A program made the translations under genes and the position numbers. From NCBI GenBank assembly GCA_963580455.1, contig OY756958.1, positions 1,872,501-1,936,500 on the forward strand: a DNA stretch of 64,000 bases. Reading direction: 5' to 3'. The number at the start of each line of letters is the position of its first letter. Within the stretch, counting starts at the first letter, position 1. Below, in pieces: positions 48,046-60,532 of the stretch. The DNA is from Euonymus europaeus. Its lineage: Eukaryota > Streptophyta > Magnoliopsida > Celastrales > Celastraceae. The notes beneath the pieces are model-generated. The model had not been told where the DNA came from, did no database searches, and saw only the letters and a list, made by a program, of their open reading frames with translations.

Positions 48046-48228
48046 TCGACAAGTTGAAAATATGGAGTTGCATACACTACTGAGTTTAAGCTCTTAGCAA
48101 AAAATTTCGTCTTCTTTTTATCAACAAGTTTTGTTTAATAAATCGGGATCTCATGATACATAAGTTGTACAGTTTCTTTTGATGGGTTGATCAAAAGCAA
48201 TTGTACACTAAAACATTGTTCCTTTTCA

Positions 48229-48273
48229 ATGGGAACACCAATTCATTCACTTTCAGTTTGGAAGTTCCTTTGA
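48229..48273 (+). pseudogene. GRAS gene remnant: last 14 codons and stop
   Basis: Encodes MGTPIHSLSVWKFL and TGA, 184 bp after the stop of GRAS copy 2. It matches the C-terminus of copy 1 (SVWKFL) rather than copy 2 (SVWKFI), so it comes from a copy-1-like unit joined here by unequal recombination. Confidence 0.85.
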
Positions 48274-49434
48274 TTTTGCTCAGTTCCAACATTTGCATCT
48301 TTCAGTAGCCAACAAAAAAATTGTTTACTGGTCAGAAACTTAGAATATATATAATTAGCTGTAAATTTTATGACAAGTTGTTGTCTATTATTTCTGGAGA
48401 AAGGAAAGAAGGTTCTATTAGTGTGAAAATTTTCACATGTATTATTGTGAGAGAGGCAAATAGAGGATTGAGTCCGTTTCTCATCAATGATTGTCAATCC
48501 TCTTGATGACAGCTTTTTATGATAATGTTGAAGCTAATTAATATTGAACATGCACTCAATTTTTGTCTACTATTACTCTTCTGATTAATGACATCATTTT
48601 AAGTTTTGATTCTCATTTCTCTTTCCTTTGGATGTGTTCCACTAATTTAACGTTCTTGGAGTTTTCATAGGAAAATTTTGTATGCAACTGCTTGTCTCAA
48701 TCATTCAGCAATTTGCTACACATAATGTATTTTGGATTGCAGAATCAGCAATGTGACATTTTGTTGTACGGTTGTTTGTGCACCAAATGTGATTGCAAAT
48801 ATTCAATGTCTAGTTATATTAAACAAAAACATATTAGGAAACGATAAGTAGAGAGAGAGAGAGAAAAAAAAAACTTTTTTAGTTATTGAAAATTTCGATC
48901 TTATTCAATCAGGTAAGCTATGAGTTGGTCTCTTCCTGTCTCATTCAAAGCAATAGAGATGGAGCTGTCTGCTCTTGCTCTCCTAAAGGGATTGTAAGGT
49001 ACGAATCATATTTTGTTTCCTACTTTTTCATCTGTTTCACTAATTTCTTGCCATAGTATTTTTCGTAGCAAGATTTTCATGTGAAGTGGGCTTTCCAATG
49101 GATTGTTTCGATGTCTCCTACTTTTCTTGGTTATCTTTGTTTATTTATTCTCATTCAAGATTAAATATTCGAATGATATTTTTTTGGAATAAGTTTATTG
49201 TGCTACAATGCAAAATGCATAGGATTACTCTGCTTGAGACTATCGAATTCGATTTTAATTATGGGAAGTTATTTTTGTCATGAGAGGATTATGGAACAAG
49301 ATAGCTGAAAGAACTCCTGTATATTTGGGACTTGAAATTGTTCTGCTTATAAAAAGCAATACTATATTTGGGCAAATTACTAACCAAAGTAGGGAAATAA
49401 AGGAGATTTCTAGCTAATTTTGATACGCATCCCA
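48274..49434 (+). repeat. Third GRAS unit: spacer plus leader of a missing GRAS gene
   Basis: Follows 44449-46353 through to the position of the GRAS start codon, without the 186-bp LTR and with a deletion of about 540 bp. At 49425 the start region reads ACGCATCCCA where copy 2 has ATGCATTCAA, so the start is lost, and homology stops precisely at the LTR beginning 49435. Confidence 0.85.
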
Positions 49435-50760
49435 TGTGAAAGTTCGGTGTTTCTCACCAAGATCGTTAGTCAACAAATATAGAAACTAAATTACGGAAAA
49501 ATAATAGAAAACAACACCAAAAATTTTACGAGAAAATCTCAATCTGGGAAAAACCTCGAGTATATGAGCGACTAACCTTGATGAACAATTCACTAAAAAC
49601 GAATCAAGAGTTACAACCCTATCTTTGATCTAAAGGCATCGCTCATCCCTCCCACTTAGTGTTTTGCTTCAACCTCACTCAACCTAACAAGGTAGAGACC
49701 TCTCTTGGATCCCCAAGAGACGTCGCAAACAAGCAACTCAAGAAGAACAACTCTCAATACAAAAGCCCTCACTACAAATCACTCATTAAACTCTCAAATT
49801 CAGAATTTCACACACGAAACAATGAGATGACTTGCCTTTACGAAGTTACAAAAACTCAATGCTCAAATCTCACTCACTAGTAACTTTGGTGGACTACAAA
49901 ATAGCTTGGATGAAGTATTTATATCACACATGTGTCTTGGAGATCAAGACTTCTTTTCCCATAAGAAACTTATCACTTTATCACTTGAAAATATACAACA
50001 CATATCCATACTTGTGTGATAGCACATGCATAATAAATGATAAGATGATCTCAACGTGTCATGAACCAAAACATATATCAACCACTAGATTTGTTCTCCA
50101 CTTACACGACATCCATAACACTTTAATTCCAAATAGAACACTATCTCATTTATATAACCGCATGCGGACAAAACCATAAAAATAGAACACCTATCACTTT
50201 GGAATAAGATATTCCACTAAACACAAGCACATGCAACACTTACAAAAAATTCCACTAGGACATAAACTCTTAAAACAAACAAACTTAATATCCCACTAGG
50301 ACTTTAATACTTAGATTCAACCATATATTTATCTTTTTGTAAAGACCCACACAACACTTCACATTAAAGTTCAATATTAAAGCCCGTGATTTAAATAAAA
50401 AGTTATAGTCCACGCTGGCTACTAAAGTAGGCTACTGCAGGTAAGTTGCATCACTGCACATAATCGCCAAATTGTCAAAATTCAATTGATTAAATATATC
50501 TCACAATTGTCAATTAGGTTTTTTCTTAAATTAAAAAACAACAATCTCTCCCTTGACAATTGTGGGATCAAAATACCTGCACAACAAAACAATCATATAT
50601 CATATGCAAACAACACATGTTTGTTCAATCAAACGTGCGGCTTAGCACATGTGCTCCCTAAATCAGTAACCAAATAAAACAACTCCACCTCAAAATGTTA
50701 TCTCCCCTTTTTGACCCGCCAATTGTCAAAAAAAATGGGCTCTTAAAATTTCTGAGAAAA
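49435..50760 (-). mobile_element. Truncated LTR retrotransposon: LTR plus internal 3' end
   Basis: Plus-strand 49435 begins TGTGAAAGTT and 50543 ends AAAAACAACA, so on the minus strand this is a TG...CA LTR of 1,109 bp. Next to it (50544-50554) is CTCTCCCTTG, in reverse an AAGGGAGAGA polypurine tract, then about 200 bp of internal sequence with CTCCCCTTTTTGACC, as seen near the 3' end of Sirevirus-type copia elements. No coding domains remain and no second LTR is present. Confidence 0.6.
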
Positions 50761-51730
50761 TGAGGTACTTGAGATTAGATTGTAGCTCGCTTCTCACTTG
50801 GACTACATAGTTGAAAAATATTTCCACTTAGAACATAAAAGAAAATACAAATAAAATAGGAATCTGGTTATTAAATTCAAATGGAAACTGGTTAGTTTCC
50901 TTTTGTGCGAAAATATTAGTTAATTTTTCTTTTGAATTATAAAATTATATATAGCTGAATTAAATTAATGTATCGATCAATATCATGAATAATAATAATA
51001 ATATCTTATTATTATTGACAAGTTTCATTTTTTTTTTGTCGTTCCTTATTTCTTTGAATCCTAGAAGCCACAATGCACAAATAGGCTTTATGAAGTCTGG
51101 GTCGCTATTCGAACACAAATTTGAATTCAATACACACATCATTTTAAAAACTATTTAAATTCATCAAATTATCCTAAGGCTGTGATGATTATAAGGGCAA
51201 TTACAAATACATGGATAAACAAATATTCATATTTGGTAGACATGTATATTATTTATTCGAGTAATTTTTTAAAGTAATTTTCTTCATATTTTGGGTGTAA
51301 TGGTTACCCATGGAAATAGATAGATAATGATTATTCTAGCAATAGATTACACTCTTATTTATTAATTTCTTATCAAACACATCCTTGTATAATATTACCA
51401 TAAAAAAATCCGTCTTACTTTTTATACCCATATATTTTTTTCTCAATGCAATTAAATTAAAGTAAACTTTATAACCTTGATCCTTTTGATTAAATTTTTA
51501 TACAAAAAATTGTTATTATAATTAATAAAAAAATGAATTTTGGTGCTCTTCATTTGGTAAAATTTAATTATAAGTTCACACGACTTTATTTATAACAAAA
51601 TGTCAAAATACATACATCCTTGGTGCTCTTCCCCTAGTCCAATTAATAGGACTCTTTTGTACATGGGGTTATGTTATTGAAGGCACAAGAGCAGTAGAAA
51701 CCCATAATTATTTTAGCATTACTCTCGATC
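50761..51730. other. Intergenic, AT-rich, no gene seen
   Basis: An (AAT)n/(ATT)n inverted pair near 50988-51016 and long AT runs. 3' UTR of the glucanase gene lies at its right end. Confidence 0.5.
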
Positions 51731-52928
51731 TCATATGTCACTCTTGAGGGACTGGGTCAAGTTCCCATCCTCAGTATCAACAATAGAAACATCACTAATT
51801 CTTCCTGAACCGAAATTGAGTGAATACTTGGGCTGTTTATTAGGCGAGAACAACCCAAAATGCTTCTCTAACTCCGGTTGCTTTTGATTCTCATCAAACA
51901 TAGCGAACAGATAAGTCTCAATAGCCTTTCCAGGCCTCTTGGGCGTACCTCCTTTAACATGCGAAATCAAATTGGAATAATAAGTCTGAGCATTCTGAAC
52001 TGATGTTCCGAATGCACCCGCGGATGGCCAACCACTCTCAGAAACAACCACCTCCAACGAGCCACCTCCGGCCCTCTCGAGCGCCGAGTACAATGAGTCC
52101 AACATTGCATCAAATAGGTTCCGGTAACCGCGGCCGTTGTCCCAGACAACAACCGATGGTGAAGTGAACAAAGCATAAGGGAGACTTATGTCCCTCGGAT
52201 TACCAGCATAGCTAAAGTAAGTATATATATTGGCAAGCAAAGGTGCCTTATTGTTTCCAAGGAATCTAATAATAGGGTCTAAATATGACCTAACATCGCC
52301 ACGGAAGGCACCTTGTGAAGGAGGAAATGAGGTGCCTATTAGTGTCATGTCTATAGCAGTAGATACCTTGATTTGGTTCTGAAGACCGGCTGATCGGATT
52401 GCGTTGTAAACATTTTGCAGCGCGGGCAAGACGAACCGAGCATCGCCCGATGAGGGACTAACTTCATTGCCGACCGCGATGTGCCGGAACCGGACAGCCG
52501 GCCAGAAATTCCGGATATTTCTTTGTACCCAAGACTGTGCATTGGAAGGGTTTGAGAGGCTTCGAAGTTCTGAGTTTGGAACACCTACCATGACTTCAAT
52601 GTTTGAACCTCTAAGAGCTTGTAGAGCTGCTTGGTTTGGATCGTAGATTCGCATACGCTTGATGTTACGTGACTTGTAGAGTGATACCACCTCTCGTGCA
52701 GGTGGTAAGTTGTTGCCTAGCATTCCGTAGCAAACACCAACCGATTGTGCTTCTACATCAATTTATGCCAAATTAGGTCAAGAATTGCACGATAATATCA
52801 TGGACACAAGAAAGAAAACACAATAAGAAAGGTAAATCAATACCTGTTATATCAAGATTTGCTGTGAGGAGTCCAAAAAGAAGAGTTGCAGCCATCAAGG
52901 AACATTTGCATGTAAAGAAGGTAGCCAT
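51731..52928 (-). CDS. Glucan endo-1,3-beta-glucosidase (GH17)
   Basis: Two exons on the minus strand (52844-52928 and 51731-52752) give 368 residues. The short first exon encodes the signal peptide (residues 1-28, core [15 protein letters not shown]), a standard position for the intron in class I/II glucanases. The mature part starts AQSVGVCYG. The acid/base Glu is at 125 in VGNEV and the nucleophile Glu at 267 in SESGWPSAG. It hydrolyses beta-1,3-glucans (callose, fungal walls); such enzymes are defence (PR-2) proteins or act in callose turnover. After the catalytic domain a tail of about 20 residues containing an N-glycosylation sequon NLT resembles the vacuolar-sorting extension of basic class I enzymes, so vacuolar location is likely. 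No CBM43 or GPI signal. Confidence 0.94.
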
Positions 52929-52985
52929 GGCTAGCTCGTTAGTTAGCTTAGAGAATTTCCCACTCTCTCATCAATCAAGCTTAAC

Positions 52986-53020
<35 letters not shown>

Positions 53021-54951
53021 TTTACGTAGTGATGATGGCAGGGATATTAGTATTCAAAGTTTCAAACAATAGACTTTTAGTAATAAAATCCAAGTTCATC
53101 TCTAATCCATCCAAATGCCACCATACATGTACACACATTTCTTCGTTTGATAACCTACCAGAAAATTAATTTGTGGATGGATAAATGTCTTTGTCCTGAC
53201 CTTAATGAATATTGCTTGATATTTTCCACGTACCTATCGAGACATAAGTAAATACATTTAGGTGGGTATGTTGACTTTGTATATCGATCATTGGAGAATT
53301 AAACAACAGTCAATTAGGGCATTTGAGTAAAATAAAGAGAGATACAAACCACTATGACTATATATCTAGCTACCTTAAAACATTAAGATTCTACTTAGTG
53401 TATATATATATATATATGTAACTAATTAATAATTAAAATAATAATTATTATATATACAGATCTCTACTATATGGTTTTGCTTTTAAAGGATTAACTAGTG
53501 ATCACTGTAATTAATGACGATTTTGGCAAGACTTTTAATATTTGATATCGGATTGGCATAATTAACAGAGCAAATTAAAGTCCGAGCACCTCCTATAAAA
53601 CAAATACGTTTTTCTGACCTAAGTATTATAGGTGGATACAGTTTAGAAGAACAAATACAAAACACATGTTTTTCAGACCTTAGTACTATGGAAACAATAC
53701 AGAAGAACAAATTTGTGCGGACCACGACCTATAGTTGCGATATTTATTAAAATATATTTGGACTTGAATTTCTAACTAATTTAGTAGTTATCAGAACTTG
53801 CACAAAGATGACGATTTAGCCAACATAGGCTGCTTTTCTGAATTCAATACCTTGAATCAGTGGCCACTAAAGTCTACCCTCGTGCCTTCTAGATAGAGAT
53901 TAGAGACCCAGCAAGGCAAGCTTCCTATATAGCATATACAGAAGAAGAAATTAAAAAAAATCATCACCCTTCTTTGTTTCTCTAGATTAGATTAAAATCA
54001 TAACTCTTCTCTAGTAAGCCCGTTTTCGATATCGATAAATTAGCACAAGAAGGATTGTCTATGCAGGCATTTTATGGCATCGAATCATCACGATCATCTT
54101 TAGTTCTTTACTATAAGTTTTGTTTTAAAGAAACCAATATTTATTTTTTTAAGCAGGAACTTGCTTGAATATATAATTCCGTGACACCTAGACATGCATG
54201 CCACCTATATATATATATATATATATCATCAATACAATTGAAACGATGTTTCGTGACAAATTACACAACCAAGGATTTTTGTCAAAACTTGAGATTTTGT
54301 AGTACTCGTAGGTCATTTGTATTAGGTAGGGTGCTGGCATTATATATATAAATGCCGCCGGCTGCTTCACTGTAGAGTTGGATAATAAATATATTGGACA
54401 ACATGATAAGTTACATGGTAAACCACTGAATTCTTGAAAGTCTATTGGTGCTGATAGAGACGCATTGCCATTATTAGGAGAAGTAGTGCTGACTCCTTAC
54501 TCCTACTAAATGGGCTTGGGCTGTCACCATACTACTATGGTCAATGCAGATCGTGTCCGGTCCATTATTTTGTTTAATTGTATCAATGACTCGGCCCAGT
54601 AGTCAGTTTGGTTTCAAGTCCAAGGTTTTAGGTTTTAGCCCAATCATACCTCTTACCAAAGAACCCTTCTCCCTCAATTCTCCCTCCGCCACCACAAGCC
54701 CCAAACCACCGTTCACCTCCCAGCTCCCCCCACTTAAAGCCTGTGTATGTCAAGTATCTCACATCACTTCAGTATTTCCAAATCATGTGATATATATTAA
54801 GCTCTCGTCCCCCAACCACTTACACATATAAGACGCATTTTTCCGAGTCTACACGTTTGTTTGGTAAATATTTGTGTAGAACAAAGCAGTGTAGAGTCAA
54901 AACATTGTGTTAATTTTACAACTCGTGCATCAACTGACATACAAGATCTAA
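52929..54951. other. Glucanase promoter region and empty intergenic stretch
   Basis: (AT)n plus (AC)n microsatellite at 52986-53020 about 60 bp upstream of the glucanase start; further (TA)n tracts near 53401-53418 and 54208-54226. An imperfect 70-bp tandem repeat (ACAAATAC...GAAGAACAAAT) lies about 53600-53720. No gene seen. Confidence 0.5.
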
Positions 54952-55330
54952 GATCATCTACAATGGCGAGTTTTTGCTAGGAATGGAATAATGTATTGGA
55001 ATATGTGTATTTGTTATTGTGACTGTATTAAAAGACGTGTTTTGCTAATGTGATTGGATTTGAAGATGTGTTTTGATGATGTAGATGAATATGTGGCTTA
55101 TTTTTTTTAAAAGACGTGGGACCAAATATTAATTTTGATGTAATTTTATTAGAAATTGAATGAAGGAATGAAATAATAGATTGTTAGATAATAGTTTTGT
55201 ATTGGGAGATGTATTTCGATGATGTAATTGTATTAGAATATGTGTTTTGCTAATATTGTTGTATTGAGAAATGTGGTATGCTGATTTGATTGTATTAAGA
55301 TATGTGTTTTTGTATAATACAAACGGAACC
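54952..55330 (+). mobile_element. MITE-like element, copy C
   Basis: Begins after TAA (54949-54951) with GATCATCTACAATGG, then shows the family theme GTGTTTTGCTAATGTGATTG several times. The right end is not recognisable and may be truncated. Confidence 0.55.
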
Positions 55331-55886
55331 CAAAATATATTTTTGATCACCCAACAAACACCTAAAAGTTTTATAGCAAACGTACATGCCAATCATGCTC
55401 GCTAGCAAAATCAATGTGAAAGGTAGGTGGTACTGAATTCCATCAACTAGCTAGCACTATGTGCAAATGGATCATAATCTCTCCATCGATGGCATGCCAC
55501 AGTTTGGGTTGCAGCAGACAAAAAAGAGATCCAAATGCTCCTCTCCTCTAGCAATTGCTTGTATATGATAAAGTAAACAATGTTTGGAAAAGTAAGCATA
55601 CCAAAGTTCTACTTTTTCAAGGAGTAGATTTTGTTAAAATCATTTGAGATGTTTTAGTTGCTCATGCCATGTCCAATGTGGAAACGTTAATAGGCGTGAA
55701 TAAGAAGATACTCAAGGGTTGTGAAGAGAAATATGGAAGCCATAAACGACCCCAGATAAAAATGATAAAACAAAAAAAACAAAGCTCAACATTGAAAAGA
55801 ACACACATGAATATTAAAACATACAAGCACAGCATAGAGCTGATTAAAATGCCACAAGTACTCCATCAAATATGCAATTGCCCCCG
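55331..55886. other. Intergenic and 3' UTR of the zinc-knuckle gene
   Basis: No coding signal of its own; the open frame over 55669-56073 on the plus strand is the antisense of the Ser/Arg-rich tail of the neighbouring gene. Confidence 0.5.
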
Positions 55887-56654
55887 TCAGCGCTTTCTTC
55901 CATGCCTCCTACTCTTCCGCCGGCTGCTCCTTTCACCAGAATCAGAATCTGAAGGGGAATCTGAATCAGAAGAATCAGAAGACGAGCTGTACCTCCTACG
56001 TCTGCCCTTCCTCTGCTTCTTCTTCCTCCTCCTCTGTTTCCTCTCTTCCTCCGAATCAGAAGACGAACTATAATGCGTACTACTCTCTGCTGAAGAATCT
56101 TCAGATCCAGTCACTGCTGACGTATCAGTCTCAAAAACCGAAGCCTCGCTATCACTGCCTGAATCAGAATTTGACCTATGCTTCCTCTTACTTTTCTTTG
56201 ACTGCTTTTCATCCTTATTCGCATCTGGGTTTTCCAAATCACAAGAGAGTGAGAGCTTCGTCTTTAACTTCGGATTCTTGAGTTGCTGGGTGCGTGAAGG
56301 TCGTGAGATGTAGACCCGTTCATTCGTACATTCATATGTCCAGTGCCCAATTTCATAACATTTCTGACATTGTGCGTTGCCACCAATAGTGGACAATGTA
56401 GGCTTAAGGTCTTTTCTTTCACCAAGTCTTACTGCCTTCTCAGTACTCATCAAATACATCTGCCTCTTTGCTTCCCTCTTCTCCTGCCATCTGCTAGGCC
56501 CTTCTTCCTTTTGGCCATAAGCATTAACATTTCGTACAGCTGCGGCAGCTGCCCTTTCAGCCTGGGCACGACTAAGACCCTTTGCAGCACTCAAGGCTGC
56601 GGCCTTGATTCTTTCAGCTGCAACCTGGGCTTTCTCTTCCTTCTTACTTGACAT
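55887..56654 (-). CDS. ZCCHC10-like: ZCCHC10-like zinc-knuckle protein with SR-like tail
   Basis: Uninterrupted coding exon of 255 residues. The N-terminus is Ala/Lys/Glu-rich (residues 1-60, helical). A CCHC zinc knuckle C-X2-C-X4-H-X4-C lies at residues 96, 99, 104 and 109, in the context [14 protein letters not shown], followed by [10 protein letters not shown]; this context matches the animal ZCCHC10 family closely. From residue about 150 the chain is Lys/Ser/Asp/Arg-rich with many SDSD and RRRKK runs, like splicing-related disordered tails. Likely nuclear RNA binding; exact role unknown. A 5' UTR intron is likely, from AAAG|GTTTGT (about 57558) to TTTAG just before the ATG. Confidence 0.85.
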   Translation of the reverse strand: MSSKKEEKAQVAAERIKAAALSAAKGLSRAQAERAAAAAVRNVNAYGQKEEGPSRWQEKREAKRQMYLMSTEKAVRLGERKDLKPTLSTIGGNAQCQKCYEIGHWTYECTNERVYISRPSRTQQLKNPKLKTKLSLSCDLENPDANKDEKQSKKSKRKHRSNSDSGSDSEASVFETDTSAVTGSEDSSAESSTHYSSSSDSEEERKQRRRKKKQRKGRRRRYSSSSDSSDSDSPSDSDSGERSSRRKSRRHGRKR

Positions 56655-57640
56655 GCCCTAAATGCTCAAAACCCAACCAGAATATACAAAAACTGAAAAC
56701 AAAAAACAATTTGAACCTCAGATACACTATCAATACCAGACCAAACTTCTCAATAGCTGCAGTTAGCAACTGAACTAGTCATTGACAGAAACAAGTTGGG
56801 ATACTAAACGGGAGGGGGAGTGGGTGCAGTGACCAAAATATTCAAAGCAAGCAAATGTCAAAAAAAACTCAGTCAGTCCTTCTAAGCAAGGCAAAGAAAG
56901 AATATGCCATAAATTTACGTATCAAAGGCTAAACCATCTCCGTGTTGAGGAAAAAAATAAAAAATCAGTAGAAGAAAGTTCACAGGAACCAAGTCCATAT
57001 TTTATTTTAAACAATATCTGTCCTTAGATAGTTCTAAATCTAATCATTCCCTCACCTTGCTAGCCAAGAAATTGCAAGCATGTCAACAAGCCACAAGAGA
57101 AGTTCCAGAAATGATATCCCTAAAGAATAGTGGCGTATTGCAGGTCCCATAAATAACCGAACCAAGGTACTGAATCAACACCAATAACAACTCTCCATTA
57201 TATTATTTTCCCTGAACTGGGAATCTAATGAGTCAATTACCAATTCGAAGAGAAGTCTAACCCAGACAATTCTCAATCTAATCTATTTCTTATCGAAAAG
57301 ATATCGTATATAGGTTTTCTTGCTCCTACTTAAGCCCAGGACTCCACAGTACAAGATCAGATAAGATCGATCGAGGTTGCCGGTATAATAACATAATCGA
57401 ACTAAAATAAACAGCGAGAAACTCATAATTCGCTAAACAATCACACTCACACGTATATAACTATGGAGAAACCTAAAGTTGTAAAAAAGTAAATCTCCCT
57501 CAAATCGGACCTAAAACTCAGAAGGAATTGAAGAACCAAGAAAAACCAGATACAAACCTTTCCAGGCGATGACGATGCGCAAGGAACGTTGCCGGAGCTT
57601 CTGTAGACGTACGACGAGAAGAAACTCCGTTTATTATAAA
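56655..57640 (-). other. 5' UTR intron and leader of the zinc-knuckle gene
   Basis: About 0.9 kb of non-coding sequence separates the start codon from a leader exon near 57558-57640 (GC-richer, TCGTCGTACG-type words). No other feature seen. Confidence 0.4.
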
Positions 57641-57807
57641 CGGCCAACAATCGAATGGGCTCCGGGTAAAACATATTTCCATGGGCCGATATTCTGCTAA
57701 ATATCAGGCCTGTGTTTATAAGTTTTCCTTATTGTATTTTTAAGAAATTCGAACATCCTATTTTGTTTGGGAGGTGGTAAAAGAAATTTATGCTCATTTT
57801 CTAAACT

Positions 57808-57937
57808 CACAAGTTTATATCGTATATCAATTTACGCTTTAATATTCAGGCGAAACCTATATAGCTTAATATCACAAGTTTATACCGTATATCAATTTAC
57901 GCTTTAATATTCATGCGAAACCTATATAGCTTAATAT
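57808..57937. repeat. Two 65-bp tandem repeats
   Basis: Copies start at 57808 and 57873 (CACAAGTTTATA), covering CAATTTACGCTTTAATATTC and GCGAAACCTATATAGC, with two or three differences. Confidence 0.9.
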
Positions 57938-58403
57938 CCGTACTAGTACTTTAAATATTGTTATTAATAATTTGACAGCTTATAGATATCATAATTTTAA
58001 TTATACCAAACATCAATCGCTTGTATGCTAGATATTAATTTTACAGCTATTAACTTCAGCTCTATCAAACATAATATTTGATTTCAGAAGTTCTATTAAC
58101 TTCAATTCTATCAAACACAATATACAATATTTGATTTCAAAAGTTTGCCCACAATAATGGGCAAGACTCATCAGACACAATATTTGGTTTGGTTTCAGAA
58201 GTTCACCTACAATAATGAACAAGTCATTGAGAAGATTTACAAGGCCCAACCGAATTAAGGCTGTGAAAAATTTGGAATGAACATGTATAATTCAATGAAT
58301 TTCAGTTCCAGTTATATCATTTTATGCAATTATAAAACAGGATTTCCCAAATCCCATTGCATTTACACTTATTTCTTCAAATTTAGGTTAACTTTTAAAG
58401 TTG

Positions 58404-58740
58404 AACCTAACATTTGAATATACAGTAATCACAAAGAAAAATGAGAGTCTCCTAAGATTTCAGAGAAGTTTCAAATAATCAGAAGTTCCAAACCTAACAT
58501 TTGAATATACAGTAAACCTAACATTTGAATATACAGTAATCACAAAAAAAATGAGAGTCTCTTAAGATTTCAGAGAAGTTTCAAATAATCAGAAGTTCCA
58601 AATTTGGAACTGAAAATGTCAGCATTCAATGGAAAATAAAAAAGATCAATTTTTCGATGGCCAAAAGCCTAGAAAATTATCAATATTTTTCGATGGCCAA
58701 AAGCCTAGAAAATGATCAATTTTTCGGTGACCAAAAGCCT
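58404..58740. repeat. Cluster of tandem repeats (87-bp pair with 24-bp partial, then 35-bp triplet)
   Basis: An 87-bp unit starting AACCTAACATTTGAATATAC occurs at 58404-58490 and 58515-58600 with a 24-bp partial copy between. It is followed at about 58644-58740 by three units of about 35 bp with the theme TTTTTCGATGGCCAAAAGCC. The 57.8-58.9 kb spacer holds no gene. Confidence 0.88.
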
Positions 58741-59104
58741 GACAACAGAGTAATTTAAACCAAAACACAACACTAGCAACAAGTACAAAAGGAAAAATCC
58801 ATTAACCAAACAAACACATGATCTCATGACCAAACAAAGAAATCCATTATGATTGAACCATGCAGCAAGCAAGTCCCATAGCGGGCCAACAAAAATGAAG
58901 CAGAGCTTCAGTATTTGCAAAGGATGTTAGGAGAGGATCATCCAAAAGCAAACCTAACAAGCAAACAAATAAAGTAACTAATGCCATTCATAGGAAGGTA
59001 CGTACTAACATTCCTTACATTAAACTAGACAAAAACAAAGTCCTAGTACTCCTAAAACATCATATATAGCAATACCAGAATCCATTTTTCAGATCAAATT
59101 AAAC

Positions 59105-60322
59105 TCAAAATATCCCGGCAAGCAGATTTGCAGCGGTTGAAATGGCTGCTCCGGTGATGGCGCATTGCACAACCTGCTCGTGGGATGCGTCCTCGGATGT
59201 TAGCGCAAGTGCCATGCCTGTTATCGCTCCTGCCGCAGCACTGTTTTTCTGCGAAAGTCGAAGGCAATAACATTACTAAGAGAGGAGCTGTAGTTAATAA
59301 GTATTATCATATATTTGCCGGAATAATTTATAATTACCCAATCATGAGCTCCACGAGCCTCCTTTAGGCCATAAGTGAGTCCTGAATACAGACCAGCTGC
59401 TAATCCTGCAGTAGTAAACAATTTATTCAATTAACCCCCTCTAAATAATCACACTATGTATGAACTGCGCAAGTGTTTTTATACTATATAGTATATATAT
59501 ACTCACCCCATTGAATTGATTCCTTCCCTGTGTTCTTCACCTATAAAACAAAACAAAGCTGCGGTTCAGAATAGTTCAACCAGAAAAACTCAAATTATCA
59601 ATGAACACCAAGCACAGACAGCAATAATCTCCACATTCAGTTCATATACTCCTGAAACTCACCATAGCTTCCAGTGATTTTCCGTTGGTTTCTCCTGAGA
59701 AGGACAAGTATAGTATATAATATATATGGTTAAAGAAGAAGAAACAACAAATTAAGAAGCTTTAGTTTAGATTAGTTGATTGTTACAGGACTGTACCTCT
59801 GAGATCAGGGAATCTGCTCTTCTTGGCAGCAGAGGTCTCTGTTGGACCACTTGATGAATCAAGTCCAGTACCTTAACAGTAAAAACCCAAGATTCATATA
59901 TAGTTCATTTGATCGATCATCCTGCAAGTCTAGCTATTAAACAATTAAAAGAAACCGGTCCACCTATAGATATGATTAATACGTACGACGTACTTTCAAC
60001 AACTGTAAGATAAGCCTCCCTCGACACCGCTTGAATCGCTCCGATCTATACACACCAAAATACATCCATTTAGCATATATATAACAAAGGAATGTACGCA
60101 CATGCGTATGAAGACAGTTAAGACGAGGAAACCGAATTCAAACATGCATAGGCATAGAGAGAGGGAGCTGAGAGGAGAAGAGAGACTTACACCAGCAGCT
60201 TTGACGAAGCTCTCCGTAATACGGTTGAGGAGAGGGTGGCCGAGGTCGAAGAAGCCGCCTTTGTCAAAGCAACGGAGCTCATCCATAAAAGACGGAGTCT
60301 CCAAGTTACGGCTGCTGCTCAT
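59105..60322 (-). CDS. OEP162: Outer envelope pore protein 16-2 (OEP16-2), Tim17/22/23 superfamily
   Basis: Seven small exons on the minus strand (60191-60322, 59994-60045, 59797-59871, 59663-59694, 59507-59540, 59338-59405, 59105-59248) join in phase to 178 residues, the length of the Arabidopsis protein. Recognisable segments are FDLGHPLLNRITESFVKAAG, QAVSREAYLTVVE, VKNTGKESIQWGLAAGLYSG and the last helix AITGAAISTAANLLAGIF. The loop GTGLDSSSGPTET to KKSRFPDLRGETNGKSLEAM is the extra inter-helix segment that separates OEP16-2 from OEP16-1. OEP16 proteins form amino-acid-selective channels of four helices in the chloroplast outer envelope; OEP16-2 is the seed- and pollen-expressed, ABA-responsive form in Arabidopsis. 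That expression here is inferred and fits the promoter motifs. Confidence 0.94.
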
Positions 60323-60532
60323 CTTTCCTCACTTCTCAAGGGTTAATTCTTCACAGAAGCGATGAAACTGTAGACTGTAGCTTTCGAAACCAGTTTCTCT
60401 AGACTTGAGAGCTTTTACTATTATTGATAGAATGTACTTTCAATTATATGATGGCAATTTGCAAATGGATGAGAAAAGAAGGGCGGAGAAGTTGCCGACC
60501 AAGTGATTCCCGCAAAGAGAGAGTCAGAAAGT

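Noticed and set aside
55669..56073. Plus-strand Ser/Glu-rich open frame
   Set aside because: Antisense shadow of the SR-like tail of the ZCCHC10-like gene.
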